From assembly GCA_963809175.1 (NCBI GenBank), contig CAWEIK010000002.1, positions 107,924 through 171,923 on the forward strand: 64,000 nt of DNA, written 5' to 3'. This stretch comes from JACCTU01 sp963809175 (GTDB lineage: Bacteria; Actinomycetota; Thermoleophilia; Gaiellales; Gaiellaceae). A program made the position numbers and the translations under genes. Of the stretch, positions 18,699 to 27,976 are shown piece after piece. Every line of letters begins with the position of its first letter. The stretch's first letter is position 1. A model generated the notes under the pieces. It worked only from the letters and a program-made list of their open reading frames with translations, had not been told where the DNA came from and searched no databases.

Positions 18699-19651
18699 TC
18701 TTCGGTGGGCCGCCGACCCATGAGACTCGCGAGCAGATCGGAGAGAGGCATGCCGCTGAGAACGGTACATACGCCTTCGGTGATCGGCAGCTCGACGCCG
18801 AGACGGTGAGAAAGATCCCTCAGAACGGGGGCGGTCGTGAGCCCCTCGACCGTCTGGCCGATCTCCGCGGCCGCCTCGTCGGGCGACAGCCCGCGCGCGA
18901 TCAGCTCGCCGGCCCTGCGGTTGCGACCGCTGGGGTGCCAGCACGTCACGATCAGGTCGCCCATGCCGGCGAGACCCGCGAACGTGTCCGGGTCGCCGCC
19001 GGCCGCCTCGCCCAGCCTCCCCATCTCGGCCAGCCCCCGGGTCATCAGCGCCGCCTTCGCGTTGTCGCCGAGGCCGAGGCCGTCGACGCCGCCCGCCGCG
19101 AGCCCGATCACGTTCTTCGCCGCGGCGCACAGCTCGACGCCGACGAGGTCGGTGTTCGAGTAGACGCGGAACGCGAGCGAGTTGATCTCGGACTGGAGCT
19201 GCTCGGCGAGCTGCTCCTCCTCCGAGGCGATCACCGCCGCCGTGGGCAGCCCCGACGCGATCTCCTCGGCCATGTTCGGGCCGGTCAGCACCGCGATCGG
19301 GCGGTCGCGGACGAGTGTGGACAGGCGCTCGCCGGTCGAGGGGTCGAGGCCCTTGGTCAGGCTGAGCACCGGCGCGTTCCCCGGCAGGTTCGGCACGACC
19401 GAGCCGAAGACGCGGCTCGGAACGGCCGCGACGACGAGGTCGGCGTCGGCGATCGGCGCCGCTTCGATCGTCGACGGCCGGATCCCCTTCAGGTCGACGT
19501 TCGTCAGGTAGCGCGGGTTGCGCCCGGTCGCCTCGATCGCCTCGACCTGCTCGGGATCACGCGCGGCGAGTGTCACCTCGTGCCCGCGATCCGCCAGCAG
19601 GCGCGCGAACGCCGTCCCCCACGAGCCCGCTCCGACGACGACCGTGTTCAC
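18695..19651 (-). CDS. gpsA: Glycerol-3-phosphate dehydrogenase [NAD(P)+]
   Basis: A 318-residue enzyme producing sn-glycerol 3-phosphate for phospholipid synthesis. The N-terminal Rossmann motif is VVGAGSWGTAFARLLADRGH; SLTKGLDPSTG, LTGPNMAEEIASGLPTAAV and CAAAKNVIGLAAGGVDGLGL carry the substrate and catalytic Lys regions. GTG 19651 overlaps the der stop. It lies next to plsC and der, so glycerolipid precursor supply and acylation are encoded together. Confidence 0.95.
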   Translation of the reverse strand: MNTVVVGAGSWGTAFARLLADRGHEVTLAARDPEQVEAIEATGRNPRYLTNVDLKGIRPSTIEAAPIADADLVVAAVPSRVFGSVVPNLPGNAPVLSLTKGLDPSTGERLSTLVRDRPIAVLTGPNMAEEIASGLPTAAVIASEEEQLAEQLQSEINSLAFRVYSNTDLVGVELCAAAKNVIGLAAGGVDGLGLGDNAKAALMTRGLAEMGRLGEAAGGDPDTFAGLAGMGDLIVTCWHPSGRNRRAGELIARGLSPDEAAAEIGQTVEGLTTAPVLRDLSHRLGVELPITEGVCTVLSGMPLSDLLASLMGRRPTEE

Positions 19652-20967
19652 TTCGGGGCGAAGTCGATCACGACCGGGACGCCCGTGAGGTTGAACCGCT
19701 CGCGAACGTTGTTCTCGACCCAGTAGCCGTAGTCGCGCGTGACGAGCGCGGGGTCGTTGACGAAGAACTTGAACCGAGGCGGGCGCGTCTCGACCTGCGT
19801 GCCGTAGAGGAGGTTGAGGCTGCGGCCGTTCCGCGACGGGGGTTGTCGCGCCTCGCGCAGCTCGCCGAGGAACCGGTTGAGCTCGGGCGTCGGCACGCGC
19901 GAGGTGTGCTTCTCGAAGAGCTTCTCGACCTCGTCGAGCAGGCGGTTGACGCCGCGGCCGGTCTTTGCGGAGACCGCGATGATCGGCGGGCGCTGGCGCA
20001 GGCGGCGGATCAGCTGCTTCCGCGTGTCCTCGACGTCGATCGTCGACTCGTCCCACTTCGAGAGCACGACGAGGGTCGAGTTGTTCGCCTTTCGCGCCAC
20101 GTCTGCCACGGAAACGTCCTGCTCGACGATCCCCTCGCTCGAGTCGATCAGGACGAGCGCGACGTCCGCTCGCTCGGCGGCCTCGATCGCGCGAAGCTCC
20201 GAGTAGTACTCGATCCCCTGCCGGTGGCGGCGCTTCCGCCTGAGGCCCGCGGTGTCGACGAGCACGAACGTGCGCCCGTCGCGCTCGAGCACGGTGTCGA
20301 TCGAGTCGCGCGTCGTGCCGGGCACCTCCGAGACGATCACGCGCTCGCGACCGAGCAGCGCGTTCAGGAGCGACGACTTGCCGACGTTGGGGCGGCCGAG
20401 GATGGCGACGCGGATCGCGTCCTCGGGCAGCTCGGGTCGTGCGCCGCCGAGCTGCTCGAGCCGGTCGACGAGGTCGTCGAGCAGGTCGCCGGTGCCGTGA
20501 CCGTGCATCGCGGAGAGCGGGATCGGGTCGCCGAGGCCGAGCCGGTGGAACTCGAGCGCGTTCGCCTCCTGCGTCGGGTCGTCGATCTTGTTCGCGAGCA
20601 CCAGGACGGGCTTGTGCGAGAGGCGAAGGATCTCCGCGACCTCCTCGTCGCCCGGCGTCGTGCCGATGCGCGCGTCGACGACGAAGAGCACGAGGTCGGC
20701 CTCCTCGACCGCCTCGCGCGCCTGGTCCGCGATCGAGCGCGTGATCTCGGCGTCGTCGGCGATGTCGATCCCGCCCGTGTCGATCACGAGGAAGCGGCGG
20801 CCGTTCCACTCGACCTCGAGCTCCTTGCGGTCGCGGGTGACGCCGGGCGTCTCGTGCACGACCGCCGCGCGCGTCGAGGTGAGCCGGTTGACGAGCGTCG
20901 ACTTGCCGACGTTCGGGAAGCCGACGATCGCGACGGTGCCGATCAGCTCGTCCGCGCGCGTGCTCAC
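19648..20967 (-). CDS. der: Ribosome biogenesis GTPase Der (EngA)
   Basis: A 439-residue tandem GTPase acting in 50S subunit maturation. Both G domains are complete: first GFPNVGKSTLVNRL, DTGGID and NKID; second GRPNVGKSSLLNALLGRE, DTAGLRRK and SKWD. The C-terminal KH-like domain follows (SLNLLYGTQVETRPPRFKFF). The start GTG 20967 overlaps the plsC stop. The cmk-plsC-der neighbourhood is common in actinobacteria and related phyla. Confidence 0.96.
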   Translation of the reverse strand: MSTRADELIGTVAIVGFPNVGKSTLVNRLTSTRAAVVHETPGVTRDRKELEVEWNGRRFLVIDTGGIDIADDAEITRSIADQAREAVEEADLVLFVVDARIGTTPGDEEVAEILRLSHKPVLVLANKIDDPTQEANALEFHRLGLGDPIPLSAMHGHGTGDLLDDLVDRLEQLGGARPELPEDAIRVAILGRPNVGKSSLLNALLGRERVIVSEVPGTTRDSIDTVLERDGRTFVLVDTAGLRRKRRHRQGIEYYSELRAIEAAERADVALVLIDSSEGIVEQDVSVADVARKANNSTLVVLSKWDESTIDVEDTRKQLIRRLRQRPPIIAVSAKTGRGVNRLLDEVEKLFEKHTSRVPTPELNRFLGELREARQPPSRNGRSLNLLYGTQVETRPPRFKFFVNDPALVTRDYGYWVENNVRERFNLTGVPVVIDFAPK

Positions 20968-21611
20968 GGCAGCTCGACCTGCGCCGGGCGCCCGGCCTCG
21001 TGCACCTCGACGAGCCAGCGCCAGAGCCGGTGGATCTCGCGCTCGATCTCGACGGAGGCTTCGCGGTAGCCCTTGCCGTTCTTCGGCAGGCCGTCGAAGC
21101 GCATCGGTGCGCCCCAGACGACGGAGACGGGCTTCCAGTTGCCGGGCCGCCACTCGTGCGTGCCGTGGATCGCGGCCGGCACGACGGGCACGTCCTCCTG
21201 GAGCGCGACCATCGCCGCGCCCGGCTGGACCTTGCCCGGGACCCCGTCACGCTGACGCGTGCCTTCGGCGAAGAGCCCGAGGGCGTACCCGTCGCGGACG
21301 ACCTGGCGCATCAGCCGGACCGCTTCGCGGTCGGACTCGCCGCGCCGCACGGAGATCGTCCCGAACAGGCGGATCAGCTGCCCGACCCCGGGCATCCGGT
21401 GCGCTTCGATCTTCGCGAGGAAACGCATGGTCCGCGGCGACGCGTTCCCGAACACCGGCGGATCGATCCACGAGAAGTGGTTGAACGCCATCACGATCCC
21501 GCCCTCGAGCGGGACGCGCTCCTTGCCATAGACGCGGAGCGGAACGAACGCGCGCACGAGCGAACCGAGCGTGAGCTGCCCGATCCTCCACGTGACGTCC
21601 ATGCGGTTCAT
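20964..21611 (-). CDS. plsC: 1-acyl-sn-glycerol-3-phosphate acyltransferase
   Basis: A 215-residue membrane-associated acyltransferase that makes phosphatidic acid. The catalytic HX4D motif is NHFSWIDP near residue 44, and the substrate-binding FAEGTRQRDG motif lies near 114. Length is typical for the short PlsC form. ATG 21611 overlaps the cmk stop as ATGA. The acyl donor, acyl-ACP or acyl-CoA, cannot be told from sequence. Confidence 0.92.
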   Translation of the reverse strand: MNRMDVTWRIGQLTLGSLVRAFVPLRVYGKERVPLEGGIVMAFNHFSWIDPPVFGNASPRTMRFLAKIEAHRMPGVGQLIRLFGTISVRRGESDREAVRLMRQVVRDGYALGLFAEGTRQRDGVPGKVQPGAAMVALQEDVPVVPAAIHGTHEWRPGNWKPVSVVWGAPMRFDGLPKNGKGYREASVEIEREIHRLWRWLVEVHEAGRPAQVELP

Positions 21612-22258
21612 GCCGGCTGCCTCGAGCGCACGAGCTCTTCGATCCGCGCGACCACGTCGTCGATCGAGAGGTCGGTCGTGTCGATCTGCTCTGCGTCGTC
21701 CGCGGGGCGCATCTGTGCCGAGTCGCGCTCGTCGCGCAGCCGCAGGTCGGTCGCGAGCGCGTCGGCCGCGAGCCCCGGTCGCTCGGCGATGCGCCGGCGG
21801 GCACGTTCCGACTCGTTGGCGTTCAAGTACACCTTTACTTCTGCGCGCGGCGCGACGACCGTCCCGATGTCGCGCCCCTCGATCACGACGTTGCCGTGCT
21901 CGCCGAGCTCGCGTTGCCGCTCGCGCATCACCTCGCGCACCTGCGGGTGGCGCGCGACCGACGAGACCACCTTGTCGATCCGAGGCTCGCGGATCTCGGC
22001 CGACACGTCGCGGTCGTCGATCAGGACGTGCTGCTCGTCCTCGAAGCTGATCGGATGCTCGCGGGCGAGCGCGCCGAGCGCCTCCGCGTCGTCGAGGTCC
22101 GCGGCGCGCTCGAGCGCGAGCCAGGTCAGCGCGCGGTACATCGCGCCGGTGTCGAGGTAGCGAAAGCCGAGCCGCGCGGCGAGCTGCCGTGCCACCGTGC
22201 TCTTGCCCGCCCCAGCGGGTCCGTCGATCGCGACGATCATCGTTCTATTAGAGAGCAT
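21608..22258 (-). CDS. cmk: Cytidylate kinase
   Basis: A 216-residue kinase phosphorylating CMP and dCMP. Walker A is DGPAGAGKSTVARQLA; DTGAMYRALTWLAL and the family motif EGRDIGTVVAPRAEVKVYL are clear. The first ATG (22258) adds six residues before the conserved MIVAIDGPAG; the second ATG (22240) is equally acceptable. It follows aroA with a gap of four bases, and in some actinobacteria the two are even fused. Confidence 0.95.
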   Translation of the reverse strand: MLSNRTMIVAIDGPAGAGKSTVARQLAARLGFRYLDTGAMYRALTWLALERAADLDDAEALGALAREHPISFEDEQHVLIDDRDVSAEIREPRIDKVVSSVARHPQVREVMRERQRELGEHGNVVIEGRDIGTVVAPRAEVKVYLNANESERARRRIAERPGLAADALATDLRLRDERDSAQMRPADDAEQIDTTDLSIDDVVARIEELVRSRQPA

Positions 22259-22262
22259 TTGC

Positions 22263-23546
22263 TCACCTGAGCGCGATGCTCTCGAGCAGCTCGAAGAACC
22301 CGGGAAAGCTCACCGCCGCCGCATCGGCCCCCTCGAGCCGCAGCCCCTCCCGCGACACGAGCCCCGCAACCGCCCCGAGCATCGCGATCCGGTGGTCGCC
22401 GTGGGAATCAGCGCTGCCACCCCCCTTTGGGCGGGTGGGGACACCCACCACCCTCAGTTCATCTTCGCCCGCGGAGACACGGATGCCAAGGGGTTTCAGC
22501 ACATCTTTCACAGTCTCGACACGATCTGTTTCCTTTACGCGCAGTTCCTGGACGCCGCGGATGACCGTCTCGCCGCGCGCGAAGCCGGCGAGCAGCGCGA
22601 CGAGCGGCAGCTCGTCGACCATGCGCGGCACCTCCGCAGGAGCGACGCGCGTCGCGACGAGCGCGGCGGAGCGCACGTCGATGTCCGCGACCGTCTCCGC
22701 ACCGAGCTTGCGCTTGTTGAAGAGCGTGACGCGCGCTTGCATCCGCTCGAGCACGTCGAGCAGGCCGGTGCGCGTCGGGTTGATCCCGACGCCGTGGAGG
22801 TAGAGCTCGGAGCCGGGCAGCAGGGTCGCGGCGACGATCAGCGGCGCGGCGGACGAGAAGTCGCCGGGCACCTCGACGCGCTCGAGCTCGAGGCGCTCGA
22901 TACCGGCGACGCTCACCGAGAGCCCCTTGCGCTCGACGTCGACGCCGGCGTGTTGCAGCAGCAGCTCGGTGTGGTCGCGCGTTGCCACCGGCTCGACAAC
23001 GGTCGTGCGACCCTTGGCGTAGAGCCCGGCCAGGAGCACAGCCGACTTCACCTGCGCGCTCGCGACCGGCAGCTCGTACGTGATCCCGCGGAGCTTGCCG
23101 CCCTCGACGACGATCGGCGCATGGCCGTCGGTCGTCTCGACGAGCGCGCCGAGCTCGCGGAGCGGCGCTGCGACCCGTTCCATCGGCCGGCGCGAGAGCG
23201 ACTCGTCCCCCGTCAGCTCGAAGCGCCCCTCCTGCCCGGCGAGGAGCCCCGCGAGCAGGCGCATCAACGTTCCCGCGTTCCCCGCGTCGATCGGTTCGCC
23301 CGGCGGCACGAGCCCACGAAGCCCGCGGCCGCGCACGCGCACGACGTCGATGTCGGGCTCTTCGACTTCCGCGCCGAGCGCGCGCACGGCCCGCAGCGTC
23401 GACTCGGTGTCGCCGGAGCGACCGAAGCCGGTGATCTCGGTCTCCCCCTCGCCGACGGCGGCGAGCAGGACGGCGCGGTGCGAGATCGACTTGTCGCCGG
23501 GCACGACCGCGTGCCCGACGAGCGCGCGGGCGGGCTCGATCTTCAT
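22263..23546 (-). CDS. aroA: 3-phosphoshikimate 1-carboxyvinyltransferase (EPSP synthase)
   Basis: The 427-residue shikimate pathway enzyme. Signatures: PGDKSISHRAVLLAAVGEGE, DAGNAGTLMRLLAGLLAGQ and, towards the C-terminus, RVKETDRVETVKDVLKPLG with SHGDHRIAMLGAVAGL. The NAGTLMR form of the phosphoenolpyruvate-site loop, with Leu where many enzymes have Thr-Ala or Thr-Ser, differs slightly from the class I consensus. ATG 23546 overlaps the tyrA stop. It joins aroF and tyrA in an aromatic amino acid segment of the coupled chain. Confidence 0.95.
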   Translation of the reverse strand: MKIEPARALVGHAVVPGDKSISHRAVLLAAVGEGETEITGFGRSGDTESTLRAVRALGAEVEEPDIDVVRVRGRGLRGLVPPGEPIDAGNAGTLMRLLAGLLAGQEGRFELTGDESLSRRPMERVAAPLRELGALVETTDGHAPIVVEGGKLRGITYELPVASAQVKSAVLLAGLYAKGRTTVVEPVATRDHTELLLQHAGVDVERKGLSVSVAGIERLELERVEVPGDFSSAAPLIVAATLLPGSELYLHGVGINPTRTGLLDVLERMQARVTLFNKRKLGAETVADIDVRSAALVATRVAPAEVPRMVDELPLVALLAGFARGETVIRGVQELRVKETDRVETVKDVLKPLGIRVSAGEDELRVVGVPTRPKGGGSADSHGDHRIAMLGAVAGLVSREGLRLEGADAAAVSFPGFFELLESIALR

Positions 23547-24634
23547 TCGTCGACGACCGGTGAGACGACGACGCCGTAGCCCTGCGCCTCGAGCAGCTCG
23601 GCGGCTCGGCGCGCGGGCTCCTCGCCCGTGACGAGCACGGTGAGCACGCCGCCGCGCTCGGGCGACATGTGGTGCAGCTCGAAGTCCTCGATGTTGATCC
23701 GCTCGGCCCCGAGTGCCTGCGTGATCCCCGCGAGCACGCCCGGGCGGTCCGGCACGTGCACGCGCAGCCGCTGCAGTGCGCCGGGATCCTCGTACGCGTC
23801 GGCGAGCATGCGGCGGCGGTTGCCCGACGCCTCGGCGATCCAGCGTGCGAGGAAGCCCGCGTCCCCGGACGCGAGCGCGGCCTCGAGCTGTTCGATCCGC
23901 CGCCGGTGTTCGCCGAGCGACTCGCGAACGGCGGTCGCGTTGTCGAGGAAGATGTCGATCCAGATGCGCGGGTTGGCTCCGGCGACGCGCGTCATGTCGC
24001 GCAGCGAGCCGCCGGCCGCCGCGAGCGGCTCGTGCCCGTCGATGCGCGTCGCTCCCGCCTGGTTGACGAGCAGGTTGGCGAGTGCGTGCGGCAGGTGGCT
24101 CGTCAGCGCGACCAGCCGGTCGTGTGCGTCGGGGTCGACCGCGACGGGGACGGCGCCGACCGCGGACACGAACGCGTGCAGCGTGCGGTAGCGCTCGGGG
24201 TCCGTCTGCGCGACCGGGGTGAGGAACCACGTGGCGCCGTCGAAGAGCTCGGCACGCGCGTTCGCCGGCCCGCGCGCTTCGGACCCGCAGACCGGATGGC
24301 CGCCGATGAAGCGGGCGTCGGAACGCGCGGCGCGCACGACGGCGCCCTTCGTCGAGCCGACGTCGGTGACCGTGCCGCTCGACGCGTCGAGCACCTCGGC
24401 GACCGACGCGGCGAGCCGCGCGACCGGAGCCGCCACGACCACGAGCTCGACGTCCCCCACCGCCTCGCCCAGCGAGCCGGCCGCCTCGACCGCGCCCCGC
24501 TCGACCGCGCCGGCGAGCGCCTCGTCGTCGGGGTCGTAGCCGCGCACGTCCTCGACTCCCGCGCGCCGGGCGGCGAGAGCGACTGAGGCGCCGATCAGGC
24601 CGGTGCCGACGACTGCGAGTGAACGAACCGGCAT
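23543..24634 (-). CDS. tyrA: Prephenate dehydrogenase with C-terminal ACT domain
   Basis: A 363-residue enzyme of tyrosine synthesis. The NAD-binding motif is VVGTGLIGASVALAARRAG; GGHPVCGSEARGPANA and the catalytic His region LTSHLPHALANLLVNQAG follow. Residues from about 288 (RLRVHVPDRPGVLAGITQAL) form an ACT domain, which usually confers feedback control by tyrosine. The ATG at 24634 is one base past the aroF stop. Function is assigned by family and context. Confidence 0.93.
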   Translation of the reverse strand: MPVRSLAVVGTGLIGASVALAARRAGVEDVRGYDPDDEALAGAVERGAVEAAGSLGEAVGDVELVVVAAPVARLAASVAEVLDASSGTVTDVGSTKGAVVRAARSDARFIGGHPVCGSEARGPANARAELFDGATWFLTPVAQTDPERYRTLHAFVSAVGAVPVAVDPDAHDRLVALTSHLPHALANLLVNQAGATRIDGHEPLAAAGGSLRDMTRVAGANPRIWIDIFLDNATAVRESLGEHRRRIEQLEAALASGDAGFLARWIAEASGNRRRMLADAYEDPGALQRLRVHVPDRPGVLAGITQALGAERINIEDFELHHMSPERGGVLTVLVTGEEPARRAAELLEAQGYGVVVSPVVDE

Positions 24635-24635
24635 G

Positions 24636-25677
24636 TCAACCCGCGGTCTTGCCCACCAGCTCGACGAGCGCGAACACCTCGCGGGCGAACTCGGGGAAGT
24701 CGCCGGTCGGGAATCTGCTGCGGCCCGTCCGAGAGCGCCTGCTCGGGGTCGGGGTGCACCTCGACGATCACGCCGTCGGCGCCGGCCGCGACTGCTGCGA
24801 GCGTCAGCGGCAGCACGAGGTCGCGGCGCCCGGCCGGGTGCGAGGGGTCGACGACGACGGGCAGGTGCGTCTCCTGCTTGAGCACCGGTACCGCGGCGAT
24901 GTCGAGCGTGTACCGCGTCGAGGTCTCGAAGGTCTTGATCCCGCGCTCGCAGAGCATCACCTGGTCGTTCCCCTCGCGCACGACGTACTCGGCGGCCATC
25001 AGGAGCTCCTCGATCGACGCCGACGGCGAGCGCTTCAGGAGCACGGGCTTCTCCGCGCGGCCCACCTCGGAGAGGAGCGTGAAGTTCTGCATGTTCCGCG
25101 CGCCGATCTGGATCACGTCGGCCCACGTGACGACCGCCTCGACGTCGCGCACGTCCATCAGCTCGGTGACGATCGGCAGGCCCGTCACCTCGCGCGCCTC
25201 CGCGAGGATCTCCAGCCCCGCCTGCCCGAGGCCCTGGAAGGAGTACGGCGACGAGCGCGGCTTGAACGCGCCGCCGCGGAGCATCGTCGCGCCCGCGGCC
25301 GCGACGACGCGCGCCGTTTCGAGCGTCTGCTCGCGCGTTTCGACGGAACAGGGCCCCGCGATCAGCCCGAAGTAGGAGTCGCCGAGGCGACGGCCGAGCG
25401 AGTCGATCATCGTCAGGTCCGCCGCGAGCTCGCGCGAGACGAGCTTGTACGGCTTCACGATCGGCAGCACCTGGTGGACGCCCGGATAGGCCTCGAGCGG
25501 GAGCGACGCGAGCAGGTCGCGGTCGCCGATCGCGCCGATCACGGTCGCCTCGCGGCCGGTCGAAACGCGCGCCGACACGCCCACCTCGGCGAGCCGGGCG
25601 ACGACGTGCTCGGTCTGGTCGGGCGTCGCGCCCGGACCCATGACGATCAGCAGCTCGGGCGCCGCCTGCGTGGCCAT
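24636..25677 (-). CDS. aroF: 3-deoxy-7-phosphoheptulonate (DAHP) synthase, with N-terminal regulatory domain (one apparent frameshift)
   Basis: First enzyme of the shikimate pathway, type I-beta. A ferredoxin-like regulatory domain (VMGPGATPDQTEHVVARLAE) precedes the barrel with GLIAGPCSVETREQ, RGGAFKPRSSPYSFQGLG and VDPSHPAGRRDLVLPL. The layout resembles the Thermotoga enzyme, where the extra domain mediates tyrosine inhibition. One extra C near 24710 shifts the last 25 codons; corrected, they read TGDFPEFAREVFALVELVGK and end at 24636. The ATG at 25677 follows a TAGACT hexamer by 6 bases, making it the leaderless head of the chain. Confidence 0.92.
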
Positions 25678-25683
25678 TTGCGA

Positions 25684-25689
25684 AGTCTA
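25684..25689 (-). promoter_or_regulatory. Probable -10 element of aroF
   Basis: TAGACT on the minus strand, 6 bases before the aroF ATG. It would drive the whole aroF-to-DUF4230 chain from a leaderless transcript. Confidence 0.45.
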
Positions 25690-25696
25690 CGGGCGG

Positions 25697-25702
25697 TAGT
25701 CT
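25697..25702 (+). promoter_or_regulatory. Possible -10 element of the chorismate mutase gene
   Basis: TAGTCT lies 10 bases before the GTG at 25713, back to back with the aroF promoter on the other strand. Confidence 0.35.
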
Positions 25703-25712
25703 CAGCGGCCTG

Positions 25713-25991
25713 GTGAGCGACGAGAACACGGACCGGCTGATTCAGGAGCTGCGCGGACAGATCTCCGACAACGACCGCGCGATCGTGCGCGCGCTCAACA
25801 AGCGGCTCGAGCTCGTCGCGCGGTTGAAGCGGCACAAGGAGGCGGAGGGCATCGAGTTCGTCGACCCGCAGCAGGAGGAGTCGCTCCTGCGCGACCTCTC
25901 GCGCGCGAACCGGGGGCCGTTGACGGAGGAAGGCCTGCACGGCCTGTACCGGGAGATCCTCGACCTGACGAAGCGAGAGCTCGGCCGATGA
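25713..25991 (+). CDS. Chorismate mutase (AroQ type)
   Basis: A 92-residue all-helical monofunctional chorismate mutase converting chorismate to prephenate. The AroQ pattern is visible: RLIQELRGQISDNDRAIVRA, then RLELVARLKRHKEAEG with the Arg-Lys active-site residues, and DPQQEESLLRDL. It is divergent from aroF, which supplies the pathway; several actinobacterial and Thermotoga-like systems pair a small mutase with a DAHP synthase, so a functional complex is possible. The GTG start at 25713 fits the promoter; it overlaps trpS by four bases (ATGA). Confidence 0.88.
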   Translation: MSDENTDRLIQELRGQISDNDRAIVRALNKRLELVARLKRHKEAEGIEFVDPQQEESLLRDLSRANRGPLTEEGLHGLYREILDLTKRELGR

Positions 25992-26989
25992 GGGTCTTCT
26001 CGGGCATCCGCGCGTCGGGCGACAAGACCCTCGGCAACTACAGCGGCGGGTTCCGGCAGTACGTCCGGACGCAGGAGGAAGCGGCCGCGGCGGGCGAGGA
26101 GGCGGTCTTCTGCGTGGTGGACATGCACTCGATCACGACGCCGTTCGAGCCCGAGGTGCTGCGCGAGTCGACGCTCTCCGTCTTCGCGTGGCTGATCGCG
26201 ACCGGGCTCGACCCCGACCGCTCGATCGTGTTCGTCCAGAGCCACGTGCCCGCGCACACGGAAGGTGCCTGGCTGCTCGGAGGCGTCACGGCCTTCGGTG
26301 AGCTCCGGCGCATGACCCAGTTCAAGGAGCGCGCCGACGAGCAGGACTTCGTCTCTGCGGGCCTCTTCACGTACCCCGTCCTGATGGCGGCGGACATCCT
26401 GCTCTACAACACCGACATCGTTCCGGTCGGAGACGACCAGCGCCAGCACGTCGAGCTGACGCGCGACATCGCGGAGCGCTTCAACCAGCGCTTCGGCGAG
26501 ACGCTCGTCGTGCCGCGCGGCGTCTACCCCGAGGAGGGAGCGCGCGTGAAGAACCTCCAGGAGCCGGACCGCCTGATGTCGACGACGCGCGGCGCGCCGC
26601 AGGGCGTCGTCCGGTTGATCGACGAGCCCGACGTGATCAGGAAGAAGTTCAAGACCGCGGTCACCGACTCCGGGCGCGAGGTCAAGCACGACCCGGACGA
26701 GAAGGCGGGCGTGTCGAACCTGATCGAGATCATGGCCGTCGCGACCGGGGCGTCGATCGCCGAGGTCGAGTCGCGCTACGACGGCGCGGGCTACGGGCAG
26801 TTCAAGGAGGACGTCGGCGAGGCGGTGGTCACGTTGCTGACGCCGTTCAGGGAGCGCTACGACGAGCTGCGCGCGGACGAAGGGGCGCTGTTGGGGTTGA
26901 TGAAGCGGGGCGCCGAGAAGGCTGCCGCTGTCGCGAACCCGACGGTCGATCGCATGTACGAGCGGATGGGCTTCGTCCGCTCGAGCTGA
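25988..26989 (+). CDS. trpS: Tryptophanyl-tRNA synthetase
   Basis: A 333-residue class I synthetase. The HIGH-equivalent is TLGNYSGG near residue 14, and GDDQRQHVELTRDIAERFN near 142 is the standard tryptophan-site helix. The KMSKS position reads RLMSTTRGAPQGVVRLIDEP, so the loop is LMSTT, not KMSKS; the following DVIRKKFKTAVTDSG is well conserved. This loop form seems to occur in other actinobacterial TrpRS proteins (recalled, not checked). The gene is coupled to the chorismate mutase, again linking aromatic amino acids. Confidence 0.93.
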   Translation: MRVFSGIRASGDKTLGNYSGGFRQYVRTQEEAAAAGEEAVFCVVDMHSITTPFEPEVLRESTLSVFAWLIATGLDPDRSIVFVQSHVPAHTEGAWLLGGVTAFGELRRMTQFKERADEQDFVSAGLFTYPVLMAADILLYNTDIVPVGDDQRQHVELTRDIAERFNQRFGETLVVPRGVYPEEGARVKNLQEPDRLMSTTRGAPQGVVRLIDEPDVIRKKFKTAVTDSGREVKHDPDEKAGVSNLIEIMAVATGASIAEVESRYDGAGYGQFKEDVGEAVVTLLTPFRERYDELRADEGALLGLMKRGAEKAAAVANPTVDRMYERMGFVRSS

Positions 26990-26992
26990 AGC

Positions 26993-27976
26993 TCAGATCC
27001 AGCGGCGGCGTCTGAAGAGCACGTAGAGGCCCGCGGAAACGGCAAGCATCAGCCCGAGCGCCATCGGATAACCGAGCCGCCAGTGGAGCTCCGGCATGTG
27101 GTCGAAGTTCATGCCGTACACCGTTCCCACGAGCGTCGGTGCGAAGAGGATGGCCGCCCACGCGGAGATCTTCTTGACCTCTTCGTTCTGGCGGTTCCCG
27201 GCCTCGTTGAGCGCCTTCGTCTCGAGCGTCAGGTTGATGCTGAGGATGTTGCGGAGGAGCTCGTTGAAACCGTCGACCTGCTCTTGAATTCGCAGCGCGT
27301 GGTCGTGCACGTCCCGTAGATAGCGCCGCTCCTCGTCGCCGACGTCTCGGTCCTTCATGAGATGCAGGAGAACCTCCGGGAGCGGATTGACCGCCCTTCT
27401 GAACTCGATCACCTCTCGAATCAGCTCGTAGGTGCGGCGGGAGACGTGGCGAGCGCGACCGAAGACTTCGGACTCGATCTCGTCGACGTCGTTCTCCAGT
27501 CCGGCGACGACGGGTGCGTAGTCGTCCACGACGCGATCCACGACCGCGTAGACGACGGCCATCGGGCCGCGGGCAAGCAGGTCCGGACGAGACTCCAGCG
27601 ATTGCCGAAGCCGCCCGAGCTCTGATGCCTCGCCGTGACGGATCGTGATGACGAAGTTCGGTCCGGCGAAGACGTGGATCTCACCGAACTCGACCTCCTC
27701 TTTCTCGTCGATGTAGCGAGCGGGTCGCAACACCAGAAACGCCACGTCTCCGTACCACTCGAGCTTGGGCCGCTGATGGGCGTGAACCGCATCCTCGACT
27801 GCCAGCTCGTGGAGGGCGAACTCGCGAGCGACCTCGTCCAGCTCCTCGGTCGTCGGCTCGTGGAGCCCCAACCACGCGAGGCACCCGCCCTTCCGGGCCG
27901 CAGCGGCGAGATCCGCCACGGTTGCCGGCTCGGCAACGCGCTTGCCCTCCCGATACACGGCGCTGTCGACGATCAT
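26993..27976 (-). CDS. corA: CorA-family magnesium/cobalt transporter
   Basis: A 327-residue channel protein. It has the large cytoplasmic N-terminal domain, a long helix (ALRIQEQVDGFNELLRNILS) and two C-terminal membrane segments. The selectivity motif YGMNF, with GMN, stands directly after the first membrane segment. The positively charged C-terminus RRRRWI is typical. The ATG at 27976 overlaps the rluB stop by four bases, and its 3' end lies next to the convergent trpS. Confidence 0.93.
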   Translation of the reverse strand: MIVDSAVYREGKRVAEPATVADLAAAARKGGCLAWLGLHEPTTEELDEVAREFALHELAVEDAVHAHQRPKLEWYGDVAFLVLRPARYIDEKEEVEFGEIHVFAGPNFVITIRHGEASELGRLRQSLESRPDLLARGPMAVVYAVVDRVVDDYAPVVAGLENDVDEIESEVFGRARHVSRRTYELIREVIEFRRAVNPLPEVLLHLMKDRDVGDEERRYLRDVHDHALRIQEQVDGFNELLRNILSINLTLETKALNEAGNRQNEEVKKISAWAAILFAPTLVGTVYGMNFDHMPELHWRLGYPMALGLMLAVSAGLYVLFRRRRWI